24,559 nucleotides of DNA, from the NCBI GenBank assembly GCA_015233265.1, contig JADFXZ010000014.1, positions 1-24,559 on the forward strand, read 5' to 3'. This document shows positions 22,608 to 24,559 of the stretch, piece after piece. Source of the stretch: Nitrospirota bacterium. Lineage in GTDB: Bacteria; Nitrospirota; Thermodesulfovibrionia; Thermodesulfovibrionales; Magnetobacteriaceae. The notes beneath the pieces were generated by a model. It was given only the letters and a program-made list of their open reading frames with translations, had not been told where the DNA came from and searched no databases. The stretch's first letter is position 1; each line of letters begins with the position of its first letter. The position numbers and the translations under genes were made by a program.

Positions 22608-23357
22608 TCATCCGAACCTCCCGGTTATATAGTCTTCGGTCAATTTATTTGCAGGATATGTAAACACCTTGTAAGTGTCGTTAAATTCTATCAATTCGCC
22701 AAGCATCATAAACCCCGTGAAATCGCTCATCCTTGCGGCCTGCTGCATGTTGTGCGTAACGATTACTATTGTTACAGTGGATTTCAACTCAACCGCGAGT
22801 TCTTCTATTTTTGATGTAGAGATTGGGTCAAGGGCAGATGTTGGCTCGTCAAAAAGCAGCACCTGGGGGTTTACGGCAAGGGCACGAGCTATGACAAGGC
22901 GTTGCTGCTGCCCTCCTGAGAGTGTATAGGCGCTTTCGTGGATCTTGTGGTTGACCTCATCCCAAATAGCGGCCTGCTTGAGGGCAAACTCAACGTGGTC
23001 GTCAAGATCGCTGCGCCTTTTTATCCCACGCAGCCTCAGCCCATAGGCAACGTTTTCGTATATCGACATAGGAAACGGGGTCGGCTTTTGAAACACCATA
23101 CCTATGCGGCTGCGAAGCTCGATGATGTCAACATCATCATCGAGAATATTTGCGCCGTTAAACACTATTTCCCCTTCGTAGCGGTTTCCGGGGTAGAGGT
23201 CGTGCATACGGTTAAAACTCCGCAGAAGGGTTGTCTTTCCGCAGCCAGATGGACCGATAAGCGCCGTTATGGCGTGATCGTGAATGGGAAAGTTTATGTT
23301 TTTAAGGGCATGGGTGCCGCCCGCGTAATAAAAATGAAAAGCTTTTACCTCATCCAT
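22608..23357 (-). CDS. pstB: Phosphate ABC transporter ATP-binding protein
   Basis: PstB is the cytoplasmic ATPase of the high-affinity phosphate importer PstSCAB. The 249-aa product shows Walker A 'GPSGCGKTT' (35-43), the PstB-specific 'LLRSFNRMHDLYPGNRYEGE', 'GMVFQKPTPFPMSIYENVAYG', the signature 'LSGGQQQRLVIARAL', Walker B 'VLLFDEPTSALDP' and 'THNMQQAARMSDFTGFMMLGELIE'. AGGAG precedes ATG 23357. Neither pstS, pstC, pstA nor phoU is in the window: the gene upstream, 32 nt away, is a cyclic-di-GMP protein. The permeases may be encoded elsewhere. Confidence 0.93.
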   Translation of the reverse strand: MDEVKAFHFYYAGGTHALKNINFPIHDHAITALIGPSGCGKTTLLRSFNRMHDLYPGNRYEGEIVFNGANILDDDVDIIELRSRIGMVFQKPTPFPMSIYENVAYGLRLRGIKRRSDLDDHVEFALKQAAIWDEVNHKIHESAYTLSGGQQQRLVIARALAVNPQVLLFDEPTSALDPISTSKIEELAVELKSTVTIVIVTHNMQQAARMSDFTGFMMLGELIEFNDTYKVFTYPANKLTEDYITGRFG

Positions 23358-23389
23358 CTATTCTCCTGAGCTGCAAGAGTTGATTGTTA

Positions 23390-24559
23390 TTAATTGACGC
23401 CACTTCCATCGCCGTGATGATGCTCTTGCATTCGTTGGTCTCTGACAATCGAAAACCCCGGCTTTGACTTGGCGGCCTTTTTGACTTCCGATGCAATAGA
23501 GGCCAGCTCAGCAACCGATTCTATTTTATTTATCTCGGTGCTGACAACACCGATTGATAGGGACAACAGCTCATATCTCTCCGCATTGCCCTTGCGGTTT
23601 ACAGATTCATAGTACCCAGCCGCATAGTCCTTTTCGCCATGAAATTCCCTGAGTGTAGACTTAAACTTGTCTATCAGCAAATTACAGACCGGTATCGATA
23701 TGTTAGGATGGGCAAGCACGATAAAATCGTCCCCTCCGATATGTCCAACGAAGTTGAAATCATGATGCAGTTCCTCTACCGCCTCCTCAATCACCATTCC
23801 AAGGGTCTTTATGACTATATCGCCTTTTTCAAAACCATAGTTGTCATTGTATGGTTTAAAATTATCGAGGTCTATGTAGCAGATATCGAAGTGCTTATTT
23901 TGGGTAAGCCGCTTGTTTATCTCGTCGAAGATAGATTTGTTGCCCGGCAGACCTGTAAGCGGATTTGCGTTTCTGGCAAGGGATATGGATTTTTCGGTTA
24001 TAGCCGCTAACAGTTCACTGATAGTAACCGACCCCATATATTTTCCGCTTTTAGTCACATAGACATCGTCATAAAGAAAGTCGGTCTTTCTTAATTTGAT
24101 CATCTTGGCCGCGTCTTCAAGCAATACATTGCCTTCTACCGCGAGAAACTGAGTTTCCATCAGGTCTCTGATTCTCTTACGGTAGTTGAGGGCGCTGCCG
24201 TATCCGCACTTGCCCAGCATCTGATTCTCTAAAAACCTCTGCCTGTTAATCAATCCAACAATCCTTTCGTCTTCGACAACTGGCATACATCTAAATTCAT
24301 GATTACTTATTAAAGTATTAAAGGCATCCATTAAAGAGCTGTCTGGAAGGAGGCTGGTCTTCTTTTCCGCAATGTCGCCTATAAATACAATTTCGGACAA
24401 TCTATTGCATTTCTCCGGCTTTTTTCCGCGCGAGCCGCAAATTTCTGACTTGGATTGATTGCTTAAACCGGGGGCGGGTCTTTGCAGATAAAATCCCTGC
24501 AATAGCTCTATATCCAAGTTCATCACGTGCTTAAGCTCATCTTCGGTCTCTATCCCTTC
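23390..24559 (-). CDS. EAL-CBS-GGDEF cyclic-di-GMP signalling protein (5' end outside window)
   Basis: The reading frame is open to the right edge. The first visible residues 'EGIETEDELKHVMNLDIELL' followed by 'QGFYLQRPAP' are the C-terminal end of an EAL phosphodiesterase domain, so the Met codons near 24526 are internal. Next comes a CBS pair (about 'IGDIAEKKTSLLPDSSLMDA' through 'MGSVTISELL') and a GGDEF domain with 'NPLTGLPGN', 'CYIDLDNFKPYND' and active-site motif 'GHIGGDDF'. GGDDF is an accepted variant. No RxxD inhibitory site is seen ahead of it. The CBS pair may bind adenine nucleotides. Which activity dominates cannot be told without the missing EAL part. Confidence 0.9.
   Translation of the reverse strand, partial: EGIETEDELKHVMNLDIELLQGFYLQRPAPGLSNQSKSEICGSRGKKPEKCNRLSEIVFIGDIAEKKTSLLPDSSLMDAFNTLISNHEFRCMPVVEDERIVGLINRQRFLENQMLGKCGYGSALNYRKRIRDLMETQFLAVEGNVLLEDAAKMIKLRKTDFLYDDVYVTKSGKYMGSVTISELLAAITEKSISLARNANPLTGLPGNKSIFDEINKRLTQNKHFDICYIDLDNFKPYNDNYGFEKGDIVIKTLGMVIEEAVEELHHDFNFVGHIGGDDFIVLAHPNISIPVCNLLIDKFKSTLREFHGEKDYAAGYYESVNRKGNAERYELLSLSIGVVSTEINKIESVAELASIASEVKKAAKSKPGFSIVRDQRMQEHHHGDGSGVN

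Overview
The window looks like chromosomal DNA of a Gram-negative, probably anaerobic bacterium, with an integrated mobile element at its left end. Gram-negative character comes from an OprB-type outer-membrane porin and a lipoprotein. The mix of EAL/GGDEF and GAF-HD-GYP signalling, a type-4 uracil-DNA glycosylase and MgtA/PstB transport would suit Nitrospirota or a deltaproteobacterial relative. That placement is an impression; nothing in the window fixes the taxon.

Region 1 (1 to about 5.3 kb) is a decaying integrative element. It holds a leftward three-gene set (DUF5659-like, CHC2 zinc-finger primase-like, small acidic protein), a frameshifted DUF3102 gene, and a two-repeat, one-spacer CRISPR-like unit (36-bp perfect repeats, 34-bp spacer). 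It also holds two phage-type small genes, a truncated HTH/DNA-methylase fragment, an AT-rich regulator-like gene, and two related degenerate segments. The most striking part is a leftward 80-aa gene behind a structured leader: a terminator-like stem with a T8 tract, and a hairpin loop perfectly complementary (8 nt) to the gene's ribosome-binding region. Next to it lies an array of TACCAC motifs. The element ends at 5246-5301 in the displaced 3' end of a tRNA-Leu(UAA), so the intact tRNA and the integrase should lie left of the window.

Region 2 (5.3-7.7 kb) is accessory DNA beyond the attachment site: a tight three-gene operon (TIGR04255-family protein, HicB-like protein, HicA-like protein), a second copy of a 50-bp repeat also found at the left edge, and a tyrosine-recombinase fragment.

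Region 3 (7.7-14.7 kb) is mostly housekeeping: a proline-rich lipoprotein and bioA leftward, then rightward a GAF-HD-GYP regulator, a methyltransferase, and an overlapping run pgeF-tsaE-nadK-type 4 uracil-DNA glycosylase.

Region 4 (14.9-16.9 kb) is a small defence-like patch: an AbiEii-like nucleotidyltransferase with a small partner, facing a DUF3800 gene.

Region 5 (17.2-24.6 kb) is all leftward. From the right edge it reads: an EAL-CBS-GGDEF protein (cut by the window), pstB, then from a good sigma70 promoter a 39-aa peptide gene with a perfect Shine-Dalgarno sequence, an OprB porin, mgtA, and a PTS EIIA-domain protein overlapping mgtA by 4 nt. This second unit looks like a regulated envelope and Mg2+ transport operon.
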